Assembly: GCA_943788675.1 (NCBI GenBank)
Contig: CALSRE010000001.1
Span: 659,573-723,572, forward strand
Length of the DNA stretch: 64,000 nt
From: an uncultured bacterium
Lineage (GTDB): Bacteria; Fidelibacterota; Marinisomatia; Marinisomatales; Marinisomataceae
Direction of reading: 5' to 3'
The notes beneath the pieces are model-generated. The model worked only from the letters and a program-made list of their open reading frames with translations. It searched no databases and was not told the origin of the DNA. Shown here piece by piece: positions 36,550 to 45,949 of this stretch. The translations under genes and the position numbers were made by a program. Numbering within the stretch: position 1 is the stretch's first letter; every line of letters starts with the position of its first letter.

Positions 36550-37386
36550 ATGAAAAAAAATATAATAATAACCGGTGCGACCGATGGTATAGGATTAGCA
36601 GCAGCCAAGGTTATTGCATCAAAAAATTATCAAATAGGTTTGGTAGGGCGTAATCCAGAAAAAGGAAAAAAAGCCATAGAAACTATACAGTCCAAAACAG
36701 GAAATGAAAATTTAGATTTTTTTCAATGCGATTTAAGCTCAGTTAAGAATATCAAGAAATTATCAGATGAGATCAAAAGTAAATATTCAAAAATTGATGT
36801 TTTGTTGAATAATGCTGGTGGAGCTAACAAAACTAAAGTGATTACCAGCGAAGGTCTTGAAAAAACATTCGCTACAAATCAAATGAACTATTATGTATTG
36901 TCCACTGAACTCTTGAACATCATTTCAGAATCTAATGATGGAAGAATCGTTAATGTAGCTTCTAATGCGCATATTGGAGCAGAGATAGATTATGAGAATG
37001 TTAACGCAGAAAAGAGTTTTTCAGCATGGACATCATATTGCGTCTCAAAGCTAATGAATATTATGATGACATATAAAATGGCTGCAATGCAGGATAAAGT
37101 TTCGGTGAATGTATTACATCCGGGATTTGTTGATACAAATATTGCTGGAAATGAAGGAAGCTTAATAAAATATATTGTCAAATTTGGCGCAAAACTTTTT
37201 GCAAGATCTGTTGAGAGTGGTGCCGACTCTAGTATTTATCTTTCAACTTCTGACGACGTTAAGGGTGTATCAGGAAAGTATTTCTTTAAATGTAGAGAAA
37301 TTCAGTCCTCTAAAGCTTCTTATGTCAAGGAAGATTGGGATAAAGTATGGAGTTTGTGTCAAAAATTTAAAGAAGATATTTTATGA
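36550..37386 (+). CDS. Short-chain dehydrogenase/reductase
   Basis: NAD(P)-dependent oxidoreductase of 278 residues resembling the retinol-dehydrogenase branch. The cofactor motif is ITGATDGIGLAAAK, followed by LLNNAGGANK, the catalytic Ser in RIVNVASNAH, and Tyr/Lys in SYCVSKLMN. NVLHPGFVDTNI is typical of this branch. The stop overlaps the thioesterase gene by 4 nt. With the divergent reductase it may act on a lipid or terpenoid substrate (inference). Confidence 0.87.
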   Translation: MKKNIIITGATDGIGLAAAKVIASKNYQIGLVGRNPEKGKKAIETIQSKTGNENLDFFQCDLSSVKNIKKLSDEIKSKYSKIDVLLNNAGGANKTKVITSEGLEKTFATNQMNYYVLSTELLNIISESNDGRIVNVASNAHIGAEIDYENVNAEKSFSAWTSYCVSKLMNIMMTYKMAAMQDKVSVNVLHPGFVDTNIAGNEGSLIKYIVKFGAKLFARSVESGADSSIYLSTSDDVKGVSGKYFFKCREIQSSKASYVKEDWDKVWSLCQKFKEDIL

Positions 37387-37823
37387 GAAATAAAGTACTT
37401 CAAAGAAAGGATTTTGATTTTTTCACATCTGCAAAAACTAGATGGAGAGATGTTGATACTCTGGGACACATTAATCATACTGTATATTTAAGTATCCTTG
37501 AAACTAAGCATAAGGATTTTATTGATCATCTTTACGGTCAAACTACATATGATTTTGGGTTAAAAAGCACCTCAGCGGGACTTTTAGCTTCGATGGATGT
37601 AACGTACATAAAACAAGTACACCATCCTGTAAAGCTTGAAATAGGGTGTCGAATTACAAGAGTTGGAAGTAAAAGTTATGATGTGCATCAATGCATTTTT
37701 GTTGAGGGAGAAGACGACCCTTCCTTTCAGACGATTCACACTTTTGTGATGTTCAATTTTGTTGAGCAAAAATCGATTCCAGTGCATCAAGTTATTATAG
37801 ACAATTTAAGGGAGTTAGAATGA
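37383..37823 (+). CDS. Acyl-CoA thioesterase, 4HBT hot-dog fold
   Basis: A 146-residue hot-dog protein. RWRDVDTLGHINHTVYLSILETKHKDF matches the active-site region of 4-hydroxybenzoyl-CoA-type thioesterases (Asp, Gly-His, Asn-x-x-Y). VTYIKQVHHPVKLEIGCRITRVGSKS forms the later strands. It overlaps the SDR upstream and yaaA downstream by 4 nt each, so all three are likely co-translated. The acyl substrate is not evident. Confidence 0.84.
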   Translation: MRNKVLQRKDFDFFTSAKTRWRDVDTLGHINHTVYLSILETKHKDFIDHLYGQTTYDFGLKSTSAGLLASMDVTYIKQVHHPVKLEIGCRITRVGSKSYDVHQCIFVEGEDDPSFQTIHTFVMFNFVEQKSIPVHQVIIDNLRELE

Positions 37824-38584
37824 TTACGTTATTATCGCCGTCAAAAAAGTTAAATTTCAAACATCAAGATGCTGTTTCAGCTTTTACGCAATGTGATTTT
37901 ATTGAAAGTGCGCAAGAGCTTGTAAATCAGGCCAAGAATTTGACATCGCAAGATTTAAAAGATTTAATGAAAATCAGCGACTCCTTGGCAGATTTAAATA
38001 AAGAACGTTTTGATAACTGGTCTTTACCATTTAATCAAGACAATGCAAAGCAAGCAATACTTGCATTTGATGGTGGCGTATATTCTGGATTAGAAGCTCA
38101 TACATTTAATCAGAAAGATCTAGAGTTTGCACAAGATCATTTACGAATCCTTTCAGGATTGTATGGAGTATTAAAACCCTTAGATTTAATTCAACCATAC
38201 CGACTTGAAATGGGAACAAAATTTGAAAACGCAAAAGGAAAGAATTTGTATGACTTCTGGAGTAACGAAGTGACTAATAGTCTTAATAAAAATATGAAAA
38301 AACACGATAACAAAACCATTATAAACTGTTCTTCAAATGAATATTTTAATGTTATCAATCAAAAGAATCTTGAAGGAAACATACTAAATACAGTATTTAA
38401 AGAATACCGAGATGGTCAGCTTAAATTTATTTCGTTTAATGCTAAAAAAGCTCGTGGTTTACTTGCAAAATTTGTAATTAACAATAAAATAACAAGTAAT
38501 AGTGATTTGAAAGATTTTAATATAGAGAATTATAAATTTGATTCAATTCTTTCTAATGAATCAACTTTCGTTTACACAAGATAG
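37820..38584 (+). CDS. yaaA: Peroxide stress protein YaaA
   Basis: A DUF328/UPF0246 protein that limits free iron and oxidative DNA damage in E. coli. The 254 residues start with the family block LLSPSKKLNF and contain AILAFDGGVYSGLEA, LRILSGLYGVLKPLDLIQPYRLEMG and NCSSNEYF. In this window it is the last gene of the SDR-thioesterase set (ATGA overlap). Confidence 0.9.
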   Translation: MITLLSPSKKLNFKHQDAVSAFTQCDFIESAQELVNQAKNLTSQDLKDLMKISDSLADLNKERFDNWSLPFNQDNAKQAILAFDGGVYSGLEAHTFNQKDLEFAQDHLRILSGLYGVLKPLDLIQPYRLEMGTKFENAKGKNLYDFWSNEVTNSLNKNMKKHDNKTIINCSSNEYFNVINQKNLEGNILNTVFKEYRDGQLKFISFNAKKARGLLAKFVINNKITSNSDLKDFNIENYKFDSILSNESTFVYTR

Positions 38585-38598
38585 AAAAAGGAGATAAA

Positions 38599-40074
38599 AT
38601 GAAAAGAATAATTATATTTTTATCATTAATAGCTGTTGGATGCCAATCTAATTCTGGTGAAATGCCAAGACAAGCTGGTCAAGCTTCAAGCGAATTAATG
38701 AACGGATTGGAAGCAATGCATCATGTACGATTTGAAGAAGCAAGAGAGCTTTTTAAAGAAGGAATTAAAAAAGATCCTAACTGCGCTTCTTGTTATTTAA
38801 ATCTAGGAAATGCAGAGCAAGATAGAGTTTTGAGAAGAGGGTATTTTGAAACAGCTTTAGAAATATCTAAAAAAGGACACCCTGAAACCAAATTGATGCA
38901 ATCAGCAGTTGATTGGATAAATGGTGAAGGCGGAAGATTTGATGCATACCCTGATTTATATAAAAAATATAAAGGTGATAATTTTCTAGCTGCGGGAGCG
39001 TACAGATTTCAAGCATCTAACGAGTTTCCTGATTATGGTGTTGGACTGTTAGAAGAAGCGGCATCCAGACTGAACAAGGGTCATTTATATAATTTATTAG
39101 CTTACTCATATATTAGAAATTATAACGCACCAGGAAATGAAGAAGATGATGAAATGTATGAAAAAGCATTAAGATATATTGAAAAATATATTGAGTTAAA
39201 TCCCAATGAAGCAAATGCTTACGATTCGTTAGCTGAGTTTTACCTAAATAAAGGTGATTTTGATGCTGCATTGGAAAACTATCAATTAGCTTTTGAAGTA
39301 GATCCAGAATTTGAATGGGCTACTAGAAATCTTGCAGTTGCAAAACATCAGAAAAAAATGGCAAGTGAAGATGCTTTAATAATGGCATGGTCGAGCGATT
39401 CAGAGGATGCTAAAAATTTATTTAATAATGGAATGTGGCAGCTTTATAATCTTGAATGGGAGCAAGCTAATGATTCATTTACTTCGGCAATAGATATTGA
39501 TGATAGTTTTGCTCTTGCTTATGCAATGCGCGCTAGAGTCAACTTCTTTCTTCAAAACCAAGGTAAGGTAGAAGAAAACTTGGATATTGCTGTCAGCATG
39601 TCATTAAATGCTTCTGAGGAAGAAAAGAACATGATTATGGCATTAGCTAAAGATACTGAGGACGGTACAAATACTTTTAATAGAGTGGTGGAACGATTAG
39701 TGAAAAAATATCCTGATAGTTCATTTTTAAGATTTGAAACAATATTTGCTACTATAAATGATATAGGGCCTGATGCTGTATTAAGAAATGGTAAAGATTT
39801 GTATCGAATGAATCCGAAATTTACTCCAGCATTAAATATTATGGGTTATGCATATCTTCAAAAAGAAGAGTATGATAATGCGAAAGAGTCATTTCAGGAA
39901 CAAGTAAGAAGGCAAGCGGGAAAAGCAAACCCATATGATTCTTTAGGTGACTACTACTTATCTGTGGAAGACAATGATATGGCCTTAAGGTATTTTGAAC
40001 AGTCAGCTAAGATGGGCTTGAAAGCAAGCGAATCAAAAGTTGATAGTCTTAAATCCATAGTTGCCGAAAAATAA
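38599..40074 (+). CDS. TPR-repeat lipoprotein
   Basis: A 491-residue exported protein. The lipobox LIAVGC places a lipidated Cys at residue 15. The rest is a set of TPR units (ANAYDSLAEFYLNKGDFDAALENYQLAFEVDPEFEW; NPYDSLGDYYLSVEDNDMALRYFEQ). Lipoproteins of this type often act in outer-membrane assembly, but no partner is visible here. AAAGGAG lies 8 nt before the ATG. A strong terminator follows. Confidence 0.85.
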   Translation: MKRIIIFLSLIAVGCQSNSGEMPRQAGQASSELMNGLEAMHHVRFEEARELFKEGIKKDPNCASCYLNLGNAEQDRVLRRGYFETALEISKKGHPETKLMQSAVDWINGEGGRFDAYPDLYKKYKGDNFLAAGAYRFQASNEFPDYGVGLLEEAASRLNKGHLYNLLAYSYIRNYNAPGNEEDDEMYEKALRYIEKYIELNPNEANAYDSLAEFYLNKGDFDAALENYQLAFEVDPEFEWATRNLAVAKHQKKMASEDALIMAWSSDSEDAKNLFNNGMWQLYNLEWEQANDSFTSAIDIDDSFALAYAMRARVNFFLQNQGKVEENLDIAVSMSLNASEEEKNMIMALAKDTEDGTNTFNRVVERLVKKYPDSSFLRFETIFATINDIGPDAVLRNGKDLYRMNPKFTPALNIMGYAYLQKEEYDNAKESFQEQVRRQAGKANPYDSLGDYYLSVEDNDMALRYFEQSAKMGLKASESKVDSLKSIVAEK

Positions 40075-40098
40075 AAGTAGATACAATATATTGCTAAA

Positions 40099-40136
40099 AA
40101 AAGAGCGTAGAGTTTTTTATATTTCTACGCTCTTTT
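40099..40136 (+). terminator. Rho-independent terminator before dnaX
   Basis: A perfect 13 bp stem (AAAAGAGCGTAGA / TCTACGCTCTTTT) closes a 12 nt A/T loop and ends in T's. The A/T ends of the stem make it usable in both directions. It isolates the TPR lipoprotein transcript from dnaX. Confidence 0.9.
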
Positions 40137-40174
40137 AATATCTTTAGTTAAATTGTTTTTAAAAAGGAATCAAG

Positions 40175-41728
40175 TTGTCAGAAAATTATCAAGTTTTAGC
40201 TCTTAAATGGCGGCCAAAGCACTTTAACGATGTTGTTGGTCAAGACCATATTACAGCAACTTTACAAAAAGCATTCGAAAAAAATCGCCTAGCTCAAGCA
40301 TTCTTATTTGCTGGTCCAAGAGGTGTTGGAAAAACCACAATGGCAAGGCTTGTTGCAATGTCTTTGAATGGTTCAGATAAACCTACTACAGAATATGATA
40401 TAAGCTCAGATTCTATTAAGGATATTATTGAAGGAAGATCTATGGATGTTATCGAAATAGACGGTGCGTCAAACAGAGGTATAGATGAAATAAGGGAACT
40501 AAGAGAAAATATCAAGTTTATGCCAGTTTCAGGTTCTTATAAAGTCATTATTATTGATGAGGTTCATATGTTAACCGTTCAAGCTTTTAATGCATTACTT
40601 AAAACACTTGAAGAGCCACCTAGGCATGTAAAATTTATACTTGCTACTACTGATGTTCATAAAGTTCCTCAAACCATTATATCAAGATGTCAAAGATTTG
40701 ATTTTCTTCCTCTAACCAGTAAAATAATTTCAGAACAATTAGCTTTCATTGCTAAAGAAGAGTCTCAAAAAATTGAGCCTCAATCACTTTCCTTGATTGC
40801 ATCAAAATCGGAAGGAAGCATGAGAGATGCTTTAAGTTACTTAGATCAAGTGTTAGTGTTAGGGGATAATGTTCCTTATCAAACAGTTCAAGATCTTTTG
40901 GGTGTTGTTCCTAATGAGGTGTTATTTAGCTTGTCAGATGCTTTACATGAAAGGGACGGAAATAAGCTAATTGATAACCTTGAAATGATTAGAAATAAAG
41001 GATATATAGTTGAAGACTTGCTGAAAGATTTAATTATTCATTTTAGAAACCTTTCAGTTATAAAGTTTAAAAATGGATTGAAATTAATTGGATTAGAGTC
41101 TGAATTAGCTAAAAAATACAGCGAATCAAATTATAGTTGGTCAGACAAAGATATTATCAGATTATCAAACAACTTATCAAGCCTGTATGGTACTATAAAA
41201 CAATATTCTGATCAGTATTTATTGCTTGAAATGCAATTGATTAAATTGCTTCAATTTGATTCAAGTATTGATATTGAAAAATTTTTGAAAGAAGATAATA
41301 AAAATACTCAGCAGACTAAGACAGTGGAAACTGCTAAAAAGCCTTTAAAAAAAACTGAAAAAGTAATACCTGAGCTTAAAAAAACAGAAAATATTCAAAG
41401 CGAAGATTTGAAAAGCAATTGGGAAACAATTCTTCAGACTATTTCAAAACAAAGAGGCTCTATTGGCGCACAGCTATCTGGGTGCATTTTAGGCGAGATT
41501 GAAAACAACAAAATTGAATTGATTTCATATGATAATTCGGAGTTTAACCAAAAACTGTTGAATGATAGCTTGCCATTATTGAAATCTGTAATTGATGAAA
41601 AATTTAATTCAAGCGTTGAAATAAAGTTAATAATCGATACTAAAGTTGAAAAAATTGAAAATGATGAAGATAACCAAGTAAATGAAAATGATATTGTAAA
41701 CCTATTTGAAGGAAAGGATATGTTATAA
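40175..41728 (+). CDS. dnaX: DNA polymerase III subunit tau/gamma, lacking the zinc module
   Basis: Clamp-loader ATPase of the replisome. The start is TTG with AAAAAGGA upstream (MSENYQVLALKWRPKHFNDVVGQ). Walker A is FAGPRGVGKTT, Walker B IIIDEVHML, with the arginine finger in IISRCQRFDF. In other DnaX proteins the segment between Walker A and DVIEIDGASN holds four zinc-binding cysteines (LNC...CxxCxxC). Here it reads LNGSDKPTTEYDISSDSIKD and has none. The 517-residue length with a Lys-rich linker is otherwise normal. It heads dnaX-ybaB-recR. Confidence 0.95.
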   Translation: MSENYQVLALKWRPKHFNDVVGQDHITATLQKAFEKNRLAQAFLFAGPRGVGKTTMARLVAMSLNGSDKPTTEYDISSDSIKDIIEGRSMDVIEIDGASNRGIDEIRELRENIKFMPVSGSYKVIIIDEVHMLTVQAFNALLKTLEEPPRHVKFILATTDVHKVPQTIISRCQRFDFLPLTSKIISEQLAFIAKEESQKIEPQSLSLIASKSEGSMRDALSYLDQVLVLGDNVPYQTVQDLLGVVPNEVLFSLSDALHERDGNKLIDNLEMIRNKGYIVEDLLKDLIIHFRNLSVIKFKNGLKLIGLESELAKKYSESNYSWSDKDIIRLSNNLSSLYGTIKQYSDQYLLLEMQLIKLLQFDSSIDIEKFLKEDNKNTQQTKTVETAKKPLKKTEKVIPELKKTENIQSEDLKSNWETILQTISKQRGSIGAQLSGCILGEIENNKIELISYDNSEFNQKLLNDSLPLLKSVIDEKFNSSVEIKLIIDTKVEKIENDEDNQVNENDIVNLFEGKDML

Positions 41729-42042
41729 TGTTTGGAAATATGAAAGAAATGCTAAAGCAGGCTCAAAATATGAAGTCTCAAATGAAAAAGATAAAAAAAG
41801 AACTTGAAACAATTGAAGTAGAAGGTATCTCTGCTAATGGAGCATGTCGCGTTACAATGACAGCAGATATGAAAACAAAAGAAGTTAGGATTGATGAAAC
41901 TCTTTTAAGTAGTGAGGCTCATGTTATAGAGAATGCTATTAAAGTAGCTGTAAATGATGCCTTGGAAGATGCGAAAGACACTTCAGCTAAAAAACTTAAA
42001 GCAGTAACCGGCGGATTAACTGATGGATTACCAGGTTTTTAA
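41728..42042 (+). CDS. ybaB: Nucleoid-associated protein YbaB/EbfC family
   Basis: Small dimeric DNA-binding protein of 104 residues, found between dnaX and recR in most bacteria. MFGNMKEMLKQAQNMKSQMKKIKKEL and the C-terminal TGGLTDGLPGF are typical. It overlaps dnaX by one base (TAATG) and recR by one base. Confidence 0.93.
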   Translation: MFGNMKEMLKQAQNMKSQMKKIKKELETIEVEGISANGACRVTMTADMKTKEVRIDETLLSSEAHVIENAIKVAVNDALEDAKDTSAKKLKAVTGGLTDGLPGF

Positions 42043-42641
42043 TGGCTAATGCACCAAAATATATTGAAGAGTTAGTAGAGGCGTTTACCAAGTTTCCTGG
42101 AATAGGAAGAAAGGGCGCTGAAAGAATTGCTTACTTTATTGTTAAATCAGAGAAATCTTTTAGTAAAAACCTAATTGAAGCAATGACTGATGTTAATGAA
42201 AAGCTTGAAATTGACCCAACCAGTGGAATGGTTTTTTTAAAAGGAGAAGAGTCTACGTTCAGCGATGAAAACAGAAATTCAGAATTTTTGTGCATTGTTG
42301 AGAATATGGAAGATGCTATTAAAATTGAGAATACAAATAGTTTTGATGGGCTTTATCATGTGCTCGGTGGATCAATATCTCCATTAGACGGCATTGGACC
42401 ATCAGATCTTTCTTTTGATAAGCTTTTAGAAAGAATCAACCCAGAATTGAAAGAAATCATTATTGCGACTAACCCAAGTACTTCTGGAAATGCAACAGCT
42501 TTATATCTTGAAAAAATCCTTAAAGACAAAAAGTTAAAAATTTCACGTCTTGCAGTTGGATTGCCAGTTGGTAGTAATTTAGAATATATTGACGATAAAA
42601 CCATATCAACGGCTATCGCTGGAAGGGTCAAATTAAATTGA
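42042..42641 (+). CDS. recR: Recombination protein RecR, lacking the zinc finger
   Basis: RecFOR-pathway clamp that helps load RecA. The helix-hairpin-helix (FPGIGRKGAERIAYFI) and the Toprim domain (LCIVENMEDAIKIE, YHVLGGSISPLDGIGPSDL, TNPSTSGNATALYL) are intact over 199 residues. Between them RecR normally has a C4 zinc finger (CxxC...CxxC). Here the equivalent stretch, KLEIDPTSGMVFLKGEEST, has no Cys at all. The stop overlaps the TTG start of pgsA. Confidence 0.93.
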   Translation: MANAPKYIEELVEAFTKFPGIGRKGAERIAYFIVKSEKSFSKNLIEAMTDVNEKLEIDPTSGMVFLKGEESTFSDENRNSEFLCIVENMEDAIKIENTNSFDGLYHVLGGSISPLDGIGPSDLSFDKLLERINPELKEIIIATNPSTSGNATALYLEKILKDKKLKISRLAVGLPVGSNLEYIDDKTISTAIAGRVKLN

Positions 42642-43143
42642 AGCTCTTTCTTAATTTTTTAACTTACTCTAGAATAGTATTAACTCCATTAATTATTTAT
42701 CTAATTCTTAATGATAGTTTTTTACTTGCCGGTCTTATTTTTGGATATTGCAGTATAAGTGATGTTGCAGACGGTAAAATTGCCAGGAAATTTAAATTAG
42801 TTTCGGAGCATGGAAATTATATGGATCCTTTAGCTGACAAAATACTAATGATTGGAACATTGTCTGCTCTGCTCTTTTTAAAATATTATTCCATTATGGG
42901 CATTTTCTGTTATTGTCGGAAGAGATGTTGTTATAACATTTTATAGAAACTATTTATTAGCAAAAAATAAACCCTTACAAACCTCACAATACGGAAAGTT
43001 TAAAACAGTATTTCAACATATTATGGTCTTAATAATTCTTATTTTCTAGTCCAGCGCAAAGCTTAATAGAAATTATAGTAGCTATAAACGCATTTTATGC
43101 CGTTTCAACTGGAATACATTACTTTGTTAAAAATGGATTTTAG
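42638..43143 (+). CDS. pgsA: CDP-diacylglycerol--glycerol-3-phosphate 3-phosphatidyltransferase, frame broken twice
   Basis: Makes phosphatidylglycerophosphate in the inner membrane. The CDP-alcohol phosphotransferase motif is visible in SISDVADGKIARKFKLVSEHGNYMDPLADK. Translation must step +1 near 42891-42898 (to reach WAFSVIVGRDVVITFYRN) and again in TTTT at 43042-43045 (to reach SSPAQSLIEIIVAINAFYA). The first conserved Gly of the motif looks altered (DVADG where DxxDG is expected, so still compatible). One extra base at each place restores one protein of about 168 residues. It starts at a TTG inside the recR stop. Confidence 0.8.
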
Positions 43144-43652
43144 TAAAGGTTTCAATATTCAACTAGCAACTCTGTTTGGGTTAGGTAGATTACCTGGCGG
43201 TGGTACATGGGCATCATTGTTAGTACTGCTAATTGCTTTGTATGAACAAAATGTTGAAACAGCATCATTTCCTAGCTTTTTTTACCCTAATAATTGGGCC
43301 TAGAGCATATAAAAAATTGACTGATGAATCAAAATCTGAAGATCCTAAAGAGTTTGTGTTAGATGAGGTTGTTGGAATGGGAATAGCCCTAGCTGGTGTA
43401 TACATATTATATAATGTTTTCGGTGAATTTGATTTCAATATTGTATTTCTTTCTGACATTGACGCACTTTTTATTTTAACATTTATCATCTTCCGTTTTT
43501 TTGATATATCCAAAATTGGACCTGTTGATTGGGTAGAAAATAATCAGAATGAAAAACCTTATAATAGGGTTATTGGAGATGATATCATGGCTTCGTTTTT
43601 AACTATATTTGTGATAGTAATAGTTCTAAGTATTAATTTATGGGTGTTATAA
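43133..43652 (+). CDS. pgpA: Phosphatidylglycerophosphatase A, frame broken once
   Basis: Dephosphorylates PGP to phosphatidylglycerol, the step after PgsA. The ATG gives MDFSKGFNIQLATLFGLGRLPGGGTWASL, and after the shift LAFFTLIIGPRAYKK...EFVLDEVVGMGI and PVDWVENNQ follow; DEVVGM is the PgpA signature. The frame changes by +1 in a run of seven T at 43277-43283. A single extra T explains it. It overlaps pgsA by 11 nt and cinA by 13 nt. Confidence 0.8.
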
Positions 43653-44932
43653 AAATAGGAATTATAACAATTGGTAATGAGCTTTTGAGCGGTTTTACAT
43701 TAGATCGTAACGCGGCATGGATAGGGCAACAATTATTAGCAGCAGGTATGAAGGTTGATGTTCATCATACAATCTCAGATGATTTCGCTGATATTTATGA
43801 CACTCTTGAATATCAATGGAATGAATGGGAGTGTGATCATATTATTGTCACTGGAGGTTTAGGTCCAACCGTAGATGACATTACAGTTTCAGCATTTATT
43901 GCATACTTTGATGATACAGAAAAATTTGATAGAGATTATTGGGATAAATTATCAGAAAGATTTAAAAAATTAAATTTCAAAATGCCAAATCTTAATAAGA
44001 ATCAGGCTTTTAAAGTAAAAAAAGGAAATATGATTCCCAATAAAGTTGGTTCTGCTTAGAGGATTGCACTATACAAAAGAGCATGCATCTTTCTTTAAAG
44101 CGATTAAATCAATGGTTAAAAAAACACCAAAAGAAACAAATTTCTATGCCTTGCCAGGCGTTCCAAAAGAAATGAAGTCAATGTTTTCTAATTATGTACT
44201 TCCTGAAATAGAAAAAAACCAATAGAAATAAAGTAATTTGCAAAAGCATAAGAACAACTGGAGTTCCAGAATCTATTCTACAAGAAAAAATCACTGATTT
44301 GATTGAAAAAAATGAGAATAAATGCGATATAGCTTTTTTGCCTCACAGAATGCTTGGAGTTGATATAAGGCTTACTTCAAAGGATGATAAGCTGTTAGAT
44401 GTTTTGTTAGATCAAATTGTGGGAAGAGTTGGGAAGTATGTTTATGGTTTTGATAGCGATAAACTAGAAGAGGTTATTGCCAATTTATTTATTAAACACA
44501 ATCTTACAATTAGTACTGCAGAGTCTTGCACTGCCGGAATGCTCGCTGCAAGATTAACAGATGTAGCTGGAAGTTCCACTTATTTCAAGGGAGGAGCAGT
44601 ATGTTATAGTAATGAGTTAAAAATTAATGATGTTGGAATCAAAAAGGATTTAATTGATCGTTATGGAGCTGTTAGTGGAGGAAGTTGCCGGTGCATTAGC
44701 TAAAAATATTGCTCAAAAAAATAATACAGATATTGGAATTGGTATTACAGGAATTGCAGGACCCGATGGCGGAACAGAAAAAAAACCTGTTGGTTTAGTA
44801 TTTGTTGGAATATTTTATCCAAATAATTTATATATTAAGAAGTATAATTTAACACCCAACAGAAGCACCAATCGCGAGCTTACTGTTATATTGTGTCTTA
44901 ATGAAGTACGAAAAATTTTACAAAATTCATAA
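43640..44932 (+). CDS. cinA: CinA-like protein (competence/damage-inducible, NMN amidase), frame broken three times
   Basis: The N-terminal molybdopterin-binding-like domain (IITIGNELLSGFTLDRNAAWIG, VTGGLGPTVDDI) is followed by the middle part (ARGLHYTKEHASFF, LPGVPKEMKSMF) and the C-terminal CinA nicotinamide-nucleotide amidase domain (STAESCTAGMLAARLTDVAGSS, GITGIAGPDGG). Three +1 shifts are needed: at GCTTAG (about 44054-44059), at the A7CC run (44212-44220), and at GTGGAGG (about 44674). Segments join without loss, giving about 430 residues, normal for CinA. Confidence 0.82.
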
Positions 44933-44953
44933 AAAGTTAAAGGATAGTCACAG

Positions 44954-45948
44954 ATGGCAACAAAAAAAGTAGATAAGGCGTTAGAAGCAGTTCAATTAGA
45001 TATTAAATAAAGAGTACGGAGAAGGTTCGATTATGAGATTAGGTGGTACTGCCACACTTGATGTTGAAGCAATCTCTACTGGATGTTTATCATTAGATAT
45101 GGCTCTTGGGGTAGGCGGTGTACCAAAAGGTAGAATTGTTGAAGTTTTTGGACCTGAATCATCAGGAAAAACAACATTAGCACTACATATTGTTGCTGAA
45201 TGTCAAAAAAAATGGCGGAAAGGCTGCATTTATTGATGCAGAGAACGCGCTAGATCCAGAGTATGCAAAGAATTTAGGTTGTAATGCAGATGATCTTTTA
45301 GTTTCGCAACCAGATTCAGGTGAGCAAGCATTAGATATTTTGCAAAAACTTTTGGAAACAGCAGCATTGGATGTTATTGTAATTGATTCAGTTGCAGCTT
45401 TAGTTCCAAAGCAGGAATTGGATGGTCAGATTGGAGATGTAACAGTTGGATTGCAAGCAAGATTAATGTCTCAAGCGCTAAGAAAGTTGTCCGGACCAAT
45501 TAACAAGTCAAGAACTTGTGTTGTATTCATCAATCAAATTAGAGAAAAAATTGGTGTTATGTTTGGAAGTCCAGAAACAACACCAGGTGGTAGAGCTTTA
45601 AAATTTTACTCTTCTGTTAGATTGGATATCAGAAGAATTGCAGCTATTAAAGAAGGTACAGATATGACTGGAAATCGTACTAGAGTTAAAGTTGTTAAGA
45701 ACAAGGTTGCTTCTCCATTCAAAATGACTGAATTTGATATTATGTATGGAAAAGGAATATCGTATGCAGGAGACTTACTTGACCTAGCGCTTCAGGGCGG
45801 AGTAGTTGAAAAAATGGGATCATGGTTTTCTTACAAAGGAGACAAGATTGCCCAAGGACGCGAAAAAGTTAAAACACTGCTTGATACAGATGATAAATTA
45901 ATGAAAAGCGTACTCTCTGATGTCAAAACTTATTTAGAATTAGCTTAA
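44954..45948 (+). CDS. recA: Recombinase RecA, frame broken twice
   Basis: Strand-exchange protein and SOS co-protease. It starts at ATG with AAAGGAT upstream ([18 protein letters not shown]). The frame then meets TAA; +1 reading gives [13 protein letters not shown], Walker [11 protein letters not shown], and a second +1 at an A8 run (45208-45215) restores [19 protein letters not shown]. Walker B region [13 protein letters not shown] and loop L2 [14 protein letters not shown] are intact. The C-terminal tail is short. No substitutions typical of decay are seen, so sequence error is the likely cause. Confidence 0.88.
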
Positions 45949-45949
45949 A

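Noticed and set aside
42890-45220. True pseudogenisation or a programmed +1 frameshift system in pgsA-pgpA-cinA-recA
   Set aside because: All residues of each protein are still present with no other decay, four adjacent housekeeping genes are hit in a short stretch, and only some shifts coincide with a stop. Base-insertion errors explain this more simply.
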